Positions 1-6,874 are shown, numbered from the stretch's first letter. The stretch: 24,102 nt of DNA from Caldifarciminota bacterium (GCA_011049385.1 DSBX01000201.1:1-24102); one strand, 5' to 3'. Numbers and translations: made by a program. The notes: generated from the sequence alone by a model not told the origin.

Positions 1-327
1 AAAATGGCCATACACGCGAATTGTACGCAAAATCCGCCCCAACCTGCTGATGTTCATAGAGATATAGAACTCGGTTTCAACAGAATTGTTGCACACTACC
101 CAAGGTGATGTCGGCTCTGGTCGGGGAAGTGGGAGGAACGTGAGCGGGTGACCGAGTGGTCAGGTGACCGGGTGGGAGGCAGAAGGCGGACGACCGAACG
201 GGGAGGAGCGTGGCAGGGTGAGCAGGTGGAGGGCAGAGGGCAGGACGGAGAGGAGGGTAAGGAAGAGGGTATCTGCGCACGGATTACCGAGCCGGAAAGA
301 GGCCGGTCGGAAGATGGAGATCTGTCA
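1..327. other. Left-edge region without a confident gene
   Basis: No gene can be supported here. Bases 1 to about 108 are clearly richer in A+T than the rest of the window. Two short open stretches enter from the left edge on the plus strand, one ending at a TAG at 65-67 and one at a TGA at 106-108. Either could be the tail of an upstream gene, but both are too short to recognise. A short minus-strand frame from an ATG at 57-55 also runs off the edge. A small inverted repeat, CAACA-GAAT-TGTTG, lies at about 82-95. From about 111 to 310 the plus strand is strongly purine-biased and low in complexity, with a 13-base direct repeat (147-159 and 163-175). The open frame that begins at 148 and joins the next gene lies upstream of that gene's promoter, so it is not coding. 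Confidence 0.4.
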
Positions 328-356
328 TTGACAGCTTCCGACTCGGGTTCTACAAT
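328..356 (+). promoter_or_regulatory. Sigma-70-type promoter for the FlgD-sorted protein
   Basis: A perfect -35 box, TTGACA, lies at 328-333. It is followed by a 17-base spacer and a TACAAT -10 box at 351-356. Transcription should begin near 363, directly at the ribosome binding site (AAAAGGAGGT, 364-373). This makes the GTG at 379 the start codon and rules out all upstream in-frame starts. Confidence 0.75.
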
Positions 357-378
357 GGTGACGAAAAGGAGGTGCCAC

Positions 379-1077
379 GTGAAAGGTTCGTTGCTGGTGT
401 TCGTGTGCGTGCTGTGCGCCACCGCTTACGGCGACTACGTTGAGCAATGGCGTTCCTATGAGGAACTCTCGCCGACCTACATCCACGTCATCGGGGTCGG
501 CAATACCGACGCCGACCCCACCCCGGAACTCATCTACATCGCGCCTGAGCCCTGGGACCGGGGCTATACCTACGTCTGGGCGCTGGACCTGCTCACCGGT
601 GAGGTCGAGCAGGTCACCGATGAGTTCTACGATATCGTCGTCCAGCCCGGAAAGGAACCGCGCCTGGTTGACGCGACCCTTAATGGCAGACTGGAAATCC
701 TGTTCCTGGGCGCGGAAGACCCCGGCGACGGGTACCAGTGGTATCTGTACGGGTACGGCGCTTCAAGCGCGACCGGTCCGGGCAGGTACCGGCGGGTCAA
801 TGGCCCGCAACTGGTCCAAGGCAGTCCCAATCCTTTGAGGCACGGGATGCAGATCGAGTATCAGCTTCCGAAGGCGGGCGAGGTCAGCCTGCGCATCTAT
901 GATGCTTCGGGCAGGATGGTCCGGGAGGCCGTCCGCGGTTCGATGGAGGCCGGGCGGCATTCCGTCGAGTGGCGCCGTGATGATGCGCAGGGGCGGCCGG
1001 TTCCGGCCGGGACCTATTTCTATGTTCTTGAGTCCGATGGCCGGGAGGTGACCCGGAAAGCTGTCGTCGCAGAGTAG
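379..1077 (+). CDS. Secreted protein with FlgD-like C-terminal sorting domain
   Basis: This is a predicted exported protein of 232 residues with unknown specific function. The GTG start is chosen because AAAAGGAGGT ends five bases before it and a strong promoter lies just upstream; in-frame ATGs at 148 and 355 would not be on a useful transcript. Residues 1-19 form a signal peptide (KGSLLVFVCVLCATAYG, likely cut after AYG). The middle part has Asp/Asn-rich beta segments (IGVGNTDADPTPELIYI) like one blade of an FG-GAP/VCBS-type propeller. Residues about 146-232 match the FlgD Ig-like/type-A sorting domain, with SPNPLRHG, then LRIYDASGRMVRE, GRHSVEW and PAGTYFYVL near the end. In FCB-type bacteria such domains direct proteins to the surface or outside. 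The propeller part is short for the family, so the protein may be a remnant or a small adaptor. Confidence 0.75.
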   Translation: MKGSLLVFVCVLCATAYGDYVEQWRSYEELSPTYIHVIGVGNTDADPTPELIYIAPEPWDRGYTYVWALDLLTGEVEQVTDEFYDIVVQPGKEPRLVDATLNGRLEILFLGAEDPGDGYQWYLYGYGASSATGPGRYRRVNGPQLVQGSPNPLRHGMQIEYQLPKAGEVSLRIYDASGRMVREAVRGSMEAGRHSVEWRRDDAQGRPVPAGTYFYVLESDGREVTRKAVVAE

Positions 1078-1094
1078 AGTCGGTCCGACAGATG

Positions 1095-1119
1095 CCGCCC
1101 CGGGGTTCCCCCGGGGCGG
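1095..1119 (+). terminator. GC-rich terminator-like hairpin
   Basis: A perfect 11-bp stem (CCGCCCCGGGG with CCCCGGGGCGG) closes a TTC loop 17 bases after the stop of the FlgD-sorted gene. No T-run follows, so intrinsic termination is plausible but not certain. Confidence 0.5.
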
Positions 1120-1172
1120 TTGCCGTGGAGGAAGACGGAAACCCCGGAGGAGAGGGTTGAGCGCAGGGCGGG

Positions 1173-1201
1173 TTGACCGGCGGCCTTCGTGCGGTTAGGA
1201 T
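1173..1201 (+). promoter_or_regulatory. Promoter placed for a near-leaderless transcript
   Basis: TTGACC at 1173-1178, a 17-base spacer and TAGGAT at 1196-1201. The expected transcription start is about 1207-1209, only a few bases before the ATG at 1211. The region before the ATG has no convincing Shine-Dalgarno sequence, which fits a leaderless mRNA. Confidence 0.5.
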
Positions 1202-1210
1202 TGTGTCGTT

Positions 1211-1588
1211 ATGATACGCGTTTCTACTTTCCTCGCGCTGGCCGCCGGCGTGTTGTTCTTCGCGGCCTGTCCCGGTCCCCAGAATGCCGCCTCGACCGGG
1301 GTTGAGCAGGCCCCGGCAGGGGCACCGCCCGGACAGGTGGATGCGTCCGACCCGATTGCGGTGTTGACCGCGAATCTGCACCGGCTCGAGGAGCGCCTGG
1401 CCCGGTACCGCGCCGAGAGACCGGAAAACCCGGAGCTGGACCGGGCCGCGAGCCTGCTCGATGAGGCCCGGGCCGGTATCGCGGAACTGCGCGAAACGAC
1501 CCCGGAGCCGGAGGAGATGCCGTTGAAACTGCACGCGGTCAACAGCCGGTTCTACGAGTTCGAGCAGTTGCTCCCGCCCCTTGACTGA
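1211..1588 (+). CDS. Small helical lipoprotein, function unknown
   Basis: This gene encodes 125 residues. The N-terminus is a hydrophobic signal (MIRVSTFLALAAGVLFFAAC) with a lipobox-like FAAC, giving a lipidated Cys at residue 20. A Pro/Ala/Gly-rich linker of about 30 residues follows. Residues about 55-115 are charged and strongly helical (HRLEERLARYRAERPE, LDEARAGIAELRE) and look like a short helical bundle or coiled coil. I recognise no family. It is probably anchored to an envelope membrane. The ATG at 1211 is taken because the -10 box lies directly upstream and no in-frame alternative starts before it. It stands alone between the FlgD-sorted gene and the rpmH operon, with a small hairpin after its stop. 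Confidence 0.65.
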   Translation: MIRVSTFLALAAGVLFFAACPGPQNAASTGVEQAPAGAPPGQVDASDPIAVLTANLHRLEERLARYRAERPENPELDRAASLLDEARAGIAELRETTPEPEEMPLKLHAVNSRFYEFEQLLPPLD

Positions 1589-1589
1589 T

Positions 1590-1606
1590 TGCCGACCGGG
1601 TCGGCA
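1590..1606 (+). terminator. Short hairpin after the lipoprotein gene
   Basis: TGCCGAC-CGG-GTCGGCA forms a 7-bp stem right after the stop codon and just before the -35 box of the rpmH promoter. It has no clear T-run, so it may only be a weak terminator. Confidence 0.35.
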
Positions 1607-1612
1607 GGTGTC

Positions 1613-1641
1613 TTGATATTCCAGAGAGTTATGCCTATAAT
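1613..1641 (+). promoter_or_regulatory. Near-consensus promoter of the rpmH operon
   Basis: TTGATA at 1613-1618, exactly 17 bases, then a perfect TATAAT at 1636-1641. It is one of the strongest-looking promoters in the window. Transcription should start near 1648, giving a very short leader holding AAGGAG (1650-1655) before the rpmH ATG at 1662. It probably drives the long run of plus-strand genes that follows. Confidence 0.8.
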
Positions 1642-1661
1642 GGACGACTAAGGAGCACGAA

Positions 1662-1799
1662 ATGCCTAAGAGGACATATCAACCTTCAAATACCAGCCGT
1701 AAGCGGACGCACGGCTTCCGGGCCCGCAACAAGAAGCGTAGTGGGCGGGCGGTCCTGCGCCGGCGCCGGGCCAAGGGACGCAAGCGCCTGGCGGTATGA
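1662..1799 (+). CDS. rpmH: 50S ribosomal protein L34
   Basis: This short gene of 45 residues reads MPKRTYQPSNTSRKRTHGF and continues with RARNKKRSGRAVLRRRRAKGRKRL. That is the full, very basic L34 pattern, including the conserved KRTYQPS start and the THGFRAR motif. L34 sits in the large ribosomal subunit and packs against 23S rRNA. The start is fixed by AAGGAG six bases upstream. It is the first gene after a near-consensus promoter and is followed by rnpA, the near-universal bacterial order. The C-terminus is slightly Arg-richer than in common model organisms, in line with the high G+C. Length matches the family (44-47). Confidence 0.97.
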   Translation: MPKRTYQPSNTSRKRTHGFRARNKKRSGRAVLRRRRAKGRKRLAV

Positions 1800-1823
1800 G
1801 CCCGAGCCGGGCAGTTGATTCCG

Positions 1824-2204
1824 ATGATGGAGACGCTGAAGCGGAGCGAGGTTCTGCGCGGGCGCCGGGATGTCGCGCTGGTCTTCCGCCAGGGGCGGAG
1901 AGTTCCCGGCGGGCCGGTCTATCTGCGCTGGCGACGGCGGCCGGAGAGCGAAACCGACCGTGACCGCTTGCCTCCGCGCCAGGTGGCGTTTCTGCTGGCA
2001 CGCGGCGTGGGCAACGCGGTGCGCCGTAACCGGCTGAAGCGGCGACTGCGCGAGCTGTACCGCCGCAATAAGCATCGCTTCCCCGAGGGCCGGGACTATC
2101 TGTTGCACGCCGGGCCCGGAGCCGGCGACCTCAGCTTCGCGGAGCTTGACCGCCGGGTGGCGGGCTTCTGCCGCCCCCTGCGGCCGAGGGGCGAGAGCGG
2201 GTGA
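1824..2204 (+). CDS. rnpA: Ribonuclease P protein component
   Basis: This is the protein subunit of RNase P, which helps the catalytic RNA bind and cleave the 5' leader of precursor tRNAs. The family signature is clear: FRQGRRVPGGPVYLRW in the N-terminal strand region, then VAFLLARGVGNAVRRNRLKRRLRELYR containing the RNR motif helix. The length of about 126 residues is normal. Candidate starts are TTG at 1815, ATG at 1824 and ATG at 1827. None has a good ribosome binding site, so ATG 1824 is a compromise and the gene may depend on coupling to rpmH. The stop overlaps the yidD start (GTGA). The RNase P RNA gene is not in this window. Confidence 0.93.
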   Translation: MMETLKRSEVLRGRRDVALVFRQGRRVPGGPVYLRWRRRPESETDRDRLPPRQVAFLLARGVGNAVRRNRLKRRLRELYRRNKHRFPEGRDYLLHAGPGAGDLSFAELDRRVAGFCRPLRPRGESG

Positions 2205-2509
2205 CGCGCCTGCTGTCCGCGGCCATCGGGCTGGCGATTCGCTGTTACCAGTATACTTTCGGCGCGGTTCTGCCCGGGGCCTGCCGGTTCGAGCCGAGTT
2301 GTTCGAACTATGCGCTCGAGGCGGTCGAGAGGCACGGCCCGGCCCGGGGATGCGTGCTGGTGTTGAGACGGCTTGCGCGCTGTCATCCTTTCGGCGGCTC
2401 CGGGTTTGACCCGGTGCCGGAACGGCGCGGCGGAGCGGACCTGGAGTGCGGAGAGATTGGGAGTGGAATGCGGGCCGTGCAGACGGCAGAGGAGAAGACG
2501 ACCGGATGA
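2201..2509 (+). CDS. yidD: YidD membrane protein insertion efficiency factor
   Basis: This is a 102-residue member of the YidD family, a membrane-associated helper of protein insertion encoded between rnpA and yidC in most bacteria. The family pattern is complete: an amphipathic N-terminal helix with IRCYQYTF, then CRFEPSCSNYALEAVERHG with two of the conserved cysteines, and RRLARCHPFGGSGFDPVP with the third. After DPVP there is an extra tail of about 27 residues with no clear match. The tail covers the region that contains the yidC ribosome binding site (GAGGAG), so it may exist mainly to keep the genes coupled. GTG start overlaps the rnpA stop, and its own stop overlaps the yidC ATG (ATGA). 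Confidence 0.93.
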   Translation: MTRLLSAAIGLAIRCYQYTFGAVLPGACRFEPSCSNYALEAVERHGPARGCVLVLRRLARCHPFGGSGFDPVPERRGGADLECGEIGSGMRAVQTAEEKTTG

Positions 2510-4125
2510 ACAAAGACACGCTCCGGATGGCCATCGGCTTCGCGGTTATCGTTGGCATCTTGATAATCTGGCAGATTGCCTTCCGTCCGACGCCGCCCGC
2601 GCCCGCGCCGGTCGCGGCCGAGGCGACGCCCGGTGAACCGGCGGCGGAGACCGCGCCCCCGGTCCTGACGCCCACGCCCGTCGAAGCCGAGAGCCCGCCC
2701 GAGCCGTCCGCGCCCGCGGCCTTCGCTTTCGAGCCGGCGCCGGACACGACGGTCACGCTCGAGAACGACGTGCTCCGGCTGACCTTTTCTTCGACCGGCG
2801 GGGCGTTGCGCTCGGCCTGGCTGAAGGAGTACGATGCCGAGCTGGTGCCCGAGGGTGCCCTGCTCTTTTCCGCCGGGCTTGAGACGCCCGATGGCCGCGT
2901 CGGACTGGCCGAGGCGCCCTTCCGGGTCCGGGCCGAGAGGATGAGCGTGACGTTTTCGGTCGGCGATGACTCCTTCGGCCTGGAACGGACGTTCACGCTC
3001 GATACCGGCTACACCGTCCGGCTGGCCGGCGTCGCGCGGGGTGCAACCGGCATCGCCCTCGACTGCCCGGCCGGTATCGCGGTGACCGAGGAGAACGTCA
3101 AGGAGGACCTCACCCACTTCCATTTCTATTCGCGCAGTGCGGGCAAGGTCCGGACCCGGACGGTGCGCAACCTGAAGGAACCGGTTGCCGATACCGTGCC
3201 GGTGGACTGGGTCGGGTTCAAGAACAAGTATTTCTTCGTTGCCGCGTTCGATACCGCAAACGGCTTCGATTCGATGCTGGTGAGCGCGGTGGGCGAGGAC
3301 CGGATTGCGGTCAGCGCGGTCGCTTGGGCCGGGGAGACGGAGGCGACGCTCTACCTCGGGCCCCTGGAGTACAACCGCCTCAGCCGCTTCGGGCTCGGGT
3401 TCGAGGGCGCGGTCAGCCTCGGCTTCGTCAAGCCGGTTGCGCTGGCGATTCTCTGGCTGCTCAACTTCCTTTACCGCATCTTCGGCAACTGGGGCCTGGC
3501 CATCATCGTCTTCGCCATCATCATGAAGGCGCTGTTCTACCCGCTGACGCGGACCCAGACCGGCCAGATGCGGCGGATGCAGCAGCTCCAGCCCAAGCTC
3601 AAGGAGCTGAAGAAGAAGTTCAAGGACGACCCGCAGGCGCTGAACCAGGAGACGATGCAGCTCTACAAGCTGTACAAGATAAACCCGCTGTCGGGCTGTC
3701 TGCCGATGCTGGTCCAGCTCCCGGTTTTCTGGGCGCTCTATTCGGTGTTGCGCAATTTCATCGAACTGCGGGGCGCGGGCTTCGTGCTCTGGCTCAACGA
3801 CCTGTCCCAGCCCGACACTCTTTTCGGGCACCTGCCATTCTTCGGGAACCCGGCCATCGGCCTGCTCCCGATTCTGATGGGGGTCTCCTTCATCGCCCAG
3901 AACATGCTGACCTCGGCCGACAAGAAGAACTGGGCGATGACGATCATCTTCCCCATCTTTATAACTGTAATCTTCCTTAATTTCCCCAGCGGATTGCAGT
4001 TGTACTGGTTCATGTATAATGTGCTCTCGATTGTGGAGAGCCTGATAGGACTCAAGGGAGGAACGCCATGGACGAAGAGAAAAGGCATGAGGGAGGCGGT
4101 TCCGGCCCCGACCGGGAGAGTGTAG
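2506..4125 (+). CDS. yidC: Membrane protein insertase YidC (Gram-negative type)
   Basis: This is an Oxa1-family insertase of 539 residues that places inner-membrane proteins with or without SecYEG. Residues 4-26 form the first membrane helix (IGFAVIVGILIIWQIAF). A Pro/Ala-rich linker follows, then the large periplasmic beta domain found only in Gram-negative YidC. The conserved membrane core begins near residue 308: FGNWGLAIIVFAIIMKALFYPLT, then the cytoplasmic hairpin (QPKLKELKKKFKDDPQAL), NPLSGCLPMLVQLPVFWALY and FPSGLQLYWFMYN. The groove position that is Arg366 in E. coli is Lys341 here, which keeps the positive charge. ATG at 2506 is chosen over an open frame from 2446 because of GAGGAG at 2489-2494 and the ATGA overlap with yidD. 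The last 58 bases overlap jag in another frame. Confidence 0.96.
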   Translation: MNKDTLRMAIGFAVIVGILIIWQIAFRPTPPAPAPVAAEATPGEPAAETAPPVLTPTPVEAESPPEPSAPAAFAFEPAPDTTVTLENDVLRLTFSSTGGALRSAWLKEYDAELVPEGALLFSAGLETPDGRVGLAEAPFRVRAERMSVTFSVGDDSFGLERTFTLDTGYTVRLAGVARGATGIALDCPAGIAVTEENVKEDLTHFHFYSRSAGKVRTRTVRNLKEPVADTVPVDWVGFKNKYFFVAAFDTANGFDSMLVSAVGEDRIAVSAVAWAGETEATLYLGPLEYNRLSRFGLGFEGAVSLGFVKPVALAILWLLNFLYRIFGNWGLAIIVFAIIMKALFYPLTRTQTGQMRRMQQLQPKLKELKKKFKDDPQALNQETMQLYKLYKINPLSGCLPMLVQLPVFWALYSVLRNFIELRGAGFVLWLNDLSQPDTLFGHLPFFGNPAIGLLPILMGVSFIAQNMLTSADKKNWAMTIIFPIFITVIFLNFPSGLQLYWFMYNVLSIVESLIGLKGGTPWTKRKGMREAVPAPTGRV

Positions 4126-4655
4126 CACCGACTTCCAGTCCGAGCGATTCGCCGGCGAGGCCGGAGCCCGCACCGGCCGGCCCGCCGTCGGTGCCGAGCG
4201 AGCCCGAGGACGTGATGGTCGCCCGGGTCCTGCGCGATATCCTGCGTCGAATCGGTTTTCACGCCCGCGTTGACATTGAGAAGCGGGAAGACGGCTACCA
4301 CGCCAACATCCGCTCCCGCCAGGCCACCGGTATCCTCATCGGCCACCGCGGCGCTACCCTGCGCGCGCTCCAGTACCTGGTGCGGGCGATTGTCCGGCGA
4401 GCGTACCCGGACGTGCCGATGCTGACCGTGGACGTGGGCGGGTACCGGGTGCGGCGCGAGAACTTTCTCAGGAAGAAGGCGACCGCGGTTGCCCGGATCG
4501 TGCTCGAGACCCGGCGCGAGATGGCTCTCGACCTGCTGACCGAGAAGGAGATGGAACTGGTTCGCGAGGCGCTCAAGGCGGAACCCGGGGTGCGGGTCTA
4601 CGCGCTGGGCGTCGGCACCCGCCGCAATGTCATCGTCGCGCCGACCCAGGAATAG
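4068..4655 (+). CDS. jag: Jag/KhpB-like RNA-binding protein (KH-R3H)
   Basis: This is a 195-residue SpoIIIJ-associated protein. The family binds RNA and is linked to cell-envelope growth and YidC. Residues 1-47 are acidic to Pro-rich and disordered. A KH-type domain follows with the nucleic-acid loop GHRG in ILIGHRGATLRALQYLV, which matches the family's LIGKRG-type loop. The C-terminal part should be an R3H domain, but the defining Arg and His of the usual ERRIIHEAL-type helix are replaced (EMELVREAL). The following strand (GVRVYALGVGTRRNVIVAP) is still recognisable. AAGGGAGG at 4054-4061, six bases before the ATG, fixes a start inside the end of yidC, so 58 bases are read in two frames. The stop is four bases before the mnmE start. 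Confidence 0.9.
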   Translation: MDEEKRHEGGGSGPDRESVAPTSSPSDSPARPEPAPAGPPSVPSEPEDVMVARVLRDILRRIGFHARVDIEKREDGYHANIRSRQATGILIGHRGATLRALQYLVRAIVRRAYPDVPMLTVDVGGYRVRRENFLRKKATAVARIVLETRREMALDLLTEKEMELVREALKAEPGVRVYALGVGTRRNVIVAPTQE

Positions 4656-4659
4656 CAGG

Positions 4660-6009
4660 GTGAAGACCGATACGATCTGCGCGGTCGCGACCCCGCCCGG
4701 GGTCGGCGGCATCGCGGTCGTGAGGGTGTCCGGCCCGCTGACTTTCCCGGTGCTTGACCGGGTCGTGCGCGGCTTTCGCCCTTCGCGTCAGCCCGACCAC
4801 ACGGTTCGGTTCGGCCGGGTCGTCGGCCGGGACGGGGCGGAGCTGGACGAGGTGGTGGTCGCCGCGTTCCGCGCGCCGCGTTCCTACACCGGCGAAGACG
4901 TGGCCGAGGTGTCCTGCCACGGCGGTGACTACATCGCCGGCGAGCTGGTCCGGCTGTTCTGCGGCCAGGGCTGTCGCCCGGCCGGGCCGGGCGAGTTCTC
5001 GCGCCGCGCGGTGCTGAACGGACGGCTCAGCCTGTCGCGGGCCGAAGCGGTACTCGACCTCATCAACGCCCGGACTCCACAGGCCCACGCCGCGGCGCTG
5101 GCCCGTTACCACGGCGGTCTCGCCCACCGGACCAGGGCGATGCTGGCTGAGCTGGACGAATGTCGGGCCCGGCTCGAGTACTACATCGGGTTCGATGAGA
5201 GCGACGCGGTCCGGCCGCGGGATTTCGAGCACCGGGGGCGCCGCCTGCTGGTGCAGGTTGAGCGGCTTTCGGCCGACGCCGAACGAGCCCGGTTCCTGCA
5301 CGAAGGGGCGCGGGTCGCGATCGTCGGCCGTTCGAACGTCGGCAAGTCCACGCTCTTCAACCGGCTGGCCGGTGAGGAGCGGGCGCTGGTCGCGCCCGGC
5401 CCGGGCACGACCCGGGACCGGGTCGAGACCACGGTCGCTTTTGGCGGTGTGCCGGTGCTGTTGAGCGACACCGGGGGCATCCCGGCCCGGACCGGTGGCA
5501 GGCTGGCGCGGGGAGTGGCCGAGAGGACCGCGCAGGCGGTGGACGCGGCCGACCTGGTGATTGCGGTTTTCGACGGGTCCGAGCCCGCGCGGCCGGCCGA
5601 CCGGCGGGTCCTGCGCACCCTCGACCCGACGGCGGGAGCCGGGCGCGAGGTGTTGTGCGTTGTCAATAAGTGCGACCGGAAGGAACGGCTGGGGGCGGGG
5701 TTTCTGTCTCCTTGTCGCCGGCCGGTCATCAGGGTTTCGGCGCGGACCGGGACGAACATCGGGCGCCTCCGCAGTTTCGTCGCCCGGCGGTTCCGCCCCG
5801 GCCGTGAGACCGCGGCCACGAACCGGCGTCACCGGTCCGCGCTCAATGACTGTCGCGCGGCGCTGGCGCGTGCGCTCACGGCACCGGATTCGGCCTGCGC
5901 GCTGGCCGAACTCGAACTGGCGCACGCGGCGCTGGCCGGGCTGGACGCGCCGGCGGACCGGGCGGATGTGCTGGACCGGGTCTTCAACCGCTTCTGCGTC
6001 GGGAAATGA
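4660..6009 (+). CDS. mnmE: tRNA modification GTPase MnmE
   Basis: With MnmG, MnmE makes the (carboxy)methylaminomethyl group on U34 of certain tRNAs. The protein has 449 residues, the usual length. The N-terminal formyl-THF-binding domain starts TICAVATPPGVGGIAVVRVSG and contains PGEFSRRAVLNGRLSLSRAE. The inserted G domain has G1 GRSNVGKS (213-220), TTRD (240-243), G3 DTGG (260-263, usually DTAG), G4 NKCD (326-329) and SARTG. The C-terminus is FCVGK, the conserved family end with its catalytic Cys. The stretch after DTGG (IPARTGGRLARGVA) has no acidic residue, so the Glu equivalent to E. coli Glu282 is missing. GTG at 4660, with AGGA eight bases upstream, is preferred to an ATG at 4627 that would add 11 residues and overlap jag. 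Confidence 0.94.
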   Translation: MKTDTICAVATPPGVGGIAVVRVSGPLTFPVLDRVVRGFRPSRQPDHTVRFGRVVGRDGAELDEVVVAAFRAPRSYTGEDVAEVSCHGGDYIAGELVRLFCGQGCRPAGPGEFSRRAVLNGRLSLSRAEAVLDLINARTPQAHAAALARYHGGLAHRTRAMLAELDECRARLEYYIGFDESDAVRPRDFEHRGRRLLVQVERLSADAERARFLHEGARVAIVGRSNVGKSTLFNRLAGEERALVAPGPGTTRDRVETTVAFGGVPVLLSDTGGIPARTGGRLARGVAERTAQAVDAADLVIAVFDGSEPARPADRRVLRTLDPTAGAGREVLCVVNKCDRKERLGAGFLSPCRRPVIRVSARTGTNIGRLRSFVARRFRPGRETAATNRRHRSALNDCRAALARALTAPDSACALAELELAHAALAGLDAPADRADVLDRVFNRFCVGK

Positions 6010-6419
6010 TGCAACTGGAACGATTGATTCTGTACGTCCTTCCCGGCCGGGAGGGTGAGGCGGCGGCCGGCTGGGCGCTGGCGCTGGCGCGGCGGCTCGG
6101 AGCCCGGGTGTTCGCGGTTCACGCCGTTGACGACCGGGAGCAGACCGCCGGCGACCAAGAGAGCGAGGAGGCGGCCTGGAAGATACTGTACGAAGTCGAA
6201 GACGATGCGTTCGAAGAGGACGTGAAGCTCTCGTTGGTGCTGGAGCAGGGCGACCCGGTCGAGCGGCTGGTCGAGGTCGTTGCCGGCTATTCGGGCGACC
6301 TGGTCGTCGTGCCGGCCGGCGCCTTTCCACCGGCCGAACTGGTCCGTCGCAGTCCGGCCCCGGTGGTTTTCGTAGGCTCTGCCGCCGCCGAAGCGGCGCG
6401 CGGTTTCAAGGAGGAATGA
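6006..6419 (+). CDS. Universal-stress-protein-like protein
   Basis: This protein of about 137 residues has the UspA alpha/beta fold pattern. It has a first strand (LERLILYVLP), a helix of alanine-rich repeats, RVFAVHAVDD as strand two, an acidic middle region, and YSGDLVVVPAG followed by APVVFVGSAA as the last strands. The ATP-binding loop of nucleotide-binding Usp proteins (G-x2-G-x9-G-S/T) is not present, because the segment between VVVPAG and APVVFV is shortened. It would therefore be a non-ATP-binding type. It starts at ATGATG overlapping the mnmE stop, so the first or second ATG may be used. Its stop overlaps the start region of the EIIA gene. Its role is not known; the pairing with EIIA may suggest signalling. 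Confidence 0.7.
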   Translation: MMQLERLILYVLPGREGEAAAGWALALARRLGARVFAVHAVDDREQTAGDQESEEAAWKILYEVEDDAFEEDVKLSLVLEQGDPVERLVEVVAGYSGDLVVVPAGAFPPAELVRRSPAPVVFVGSAAAEAARGFKEE

Positions 6420-6874
6420 TGACGAAAGTATCGGAGCTGCTTGCGCGCGACGCAATCCTGCTCCAGATAGAATCCCGCGACAAGATTGACGTAATCCGCG
6501 AACTGTCCCGGCCGCTGATTGAGAACGGCACGGTAACCGACGAGGAAACCTTCTTCGAAGCGATTCTGCGCCGGGAGAACCTCGAAAGCACCGGCATCGG
6601 GCTGGGCGTGGCGATTCCCCACGCCCGCACCCCGGCGGTCGCGCGGACCGCGCTGGCGTTCGGACGGTCCGAGGCCGGAGTGGATTTCAACAGCCTGGAC
6701 GGCAAGCCCGCGTTCCTGGTTTTCCTCATCGCCGCGCCCGAGGACCGCAAGACCGAGTACATCATGACCCTGGCCCGGGTTTCCCGGCTGATGCGCCGCG
6801 ACGAGGCACGCATCGCGCTGAACCGGGCCCAGACGCCGAACGAGGTCATCGCGGTCGTCCAGCAGTACGAGTGA
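6419..6874 (+). CDS. ptsN: PTS EIIA-type phosphocarrier (fructose/nitrogen class)
   Basis: This 151-residue protein is a stand-alone EIIA of the fructose/PtsN family. Such domains carry a phosphoryl group on a histidine. The active site is GVAIPHAR with His68, preceded by the typical FFEAILRRENLESTGIGLG. The later LVFLIAAPED and LARVSRLMRRDEARIAL regions also fit. Genes for EI and HPr or for sugar-transport subunits are not seen in the window, so a regulatory role is more likely than sugar uptake, and the symbol is tentative. ATG 6419 is preferred to ATG 6416 because AAGGAGG (6408-6414) is four bases from the former and only one from the latter. The stop overlaps the argS GTG. Confidence 0.85.
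   Translation: MTKVSELLARDAILLQIESRDKIDVIRELSRPLIENGTVTDEETFFEAILRRENLESTGIGLGVAIPHARTPAVARTALAFGRSEAGVDFNSLDGKPAFLVFLIAAPEDRKTEYIMTLARVSRLMRRDEARIALNRAQTPNEVIAVVQQYE

Noticed and set aside
148..378. Longer N-terminus for the FlgD-sorted protein (start at 148 or 355)
   Set aside because: A perfect promoter at 328-356 and AAAAGGAGGT at 364-373 place the start at GTG 379. The upstream translation is low-complexity and would bury the signal peptide.
2383..4173. Long minus-strand open frame over yidC
   Set aside because: Its translation is rich in Arg, Gly, Pro and His with no known motif, and the plus strand encodes a complete YidC.
4630..6330. Long minus-strand open frame over mnmE
   Set aside because: Same reason: a shadow in high-G+C DNA with no ribosome binding site or family match.
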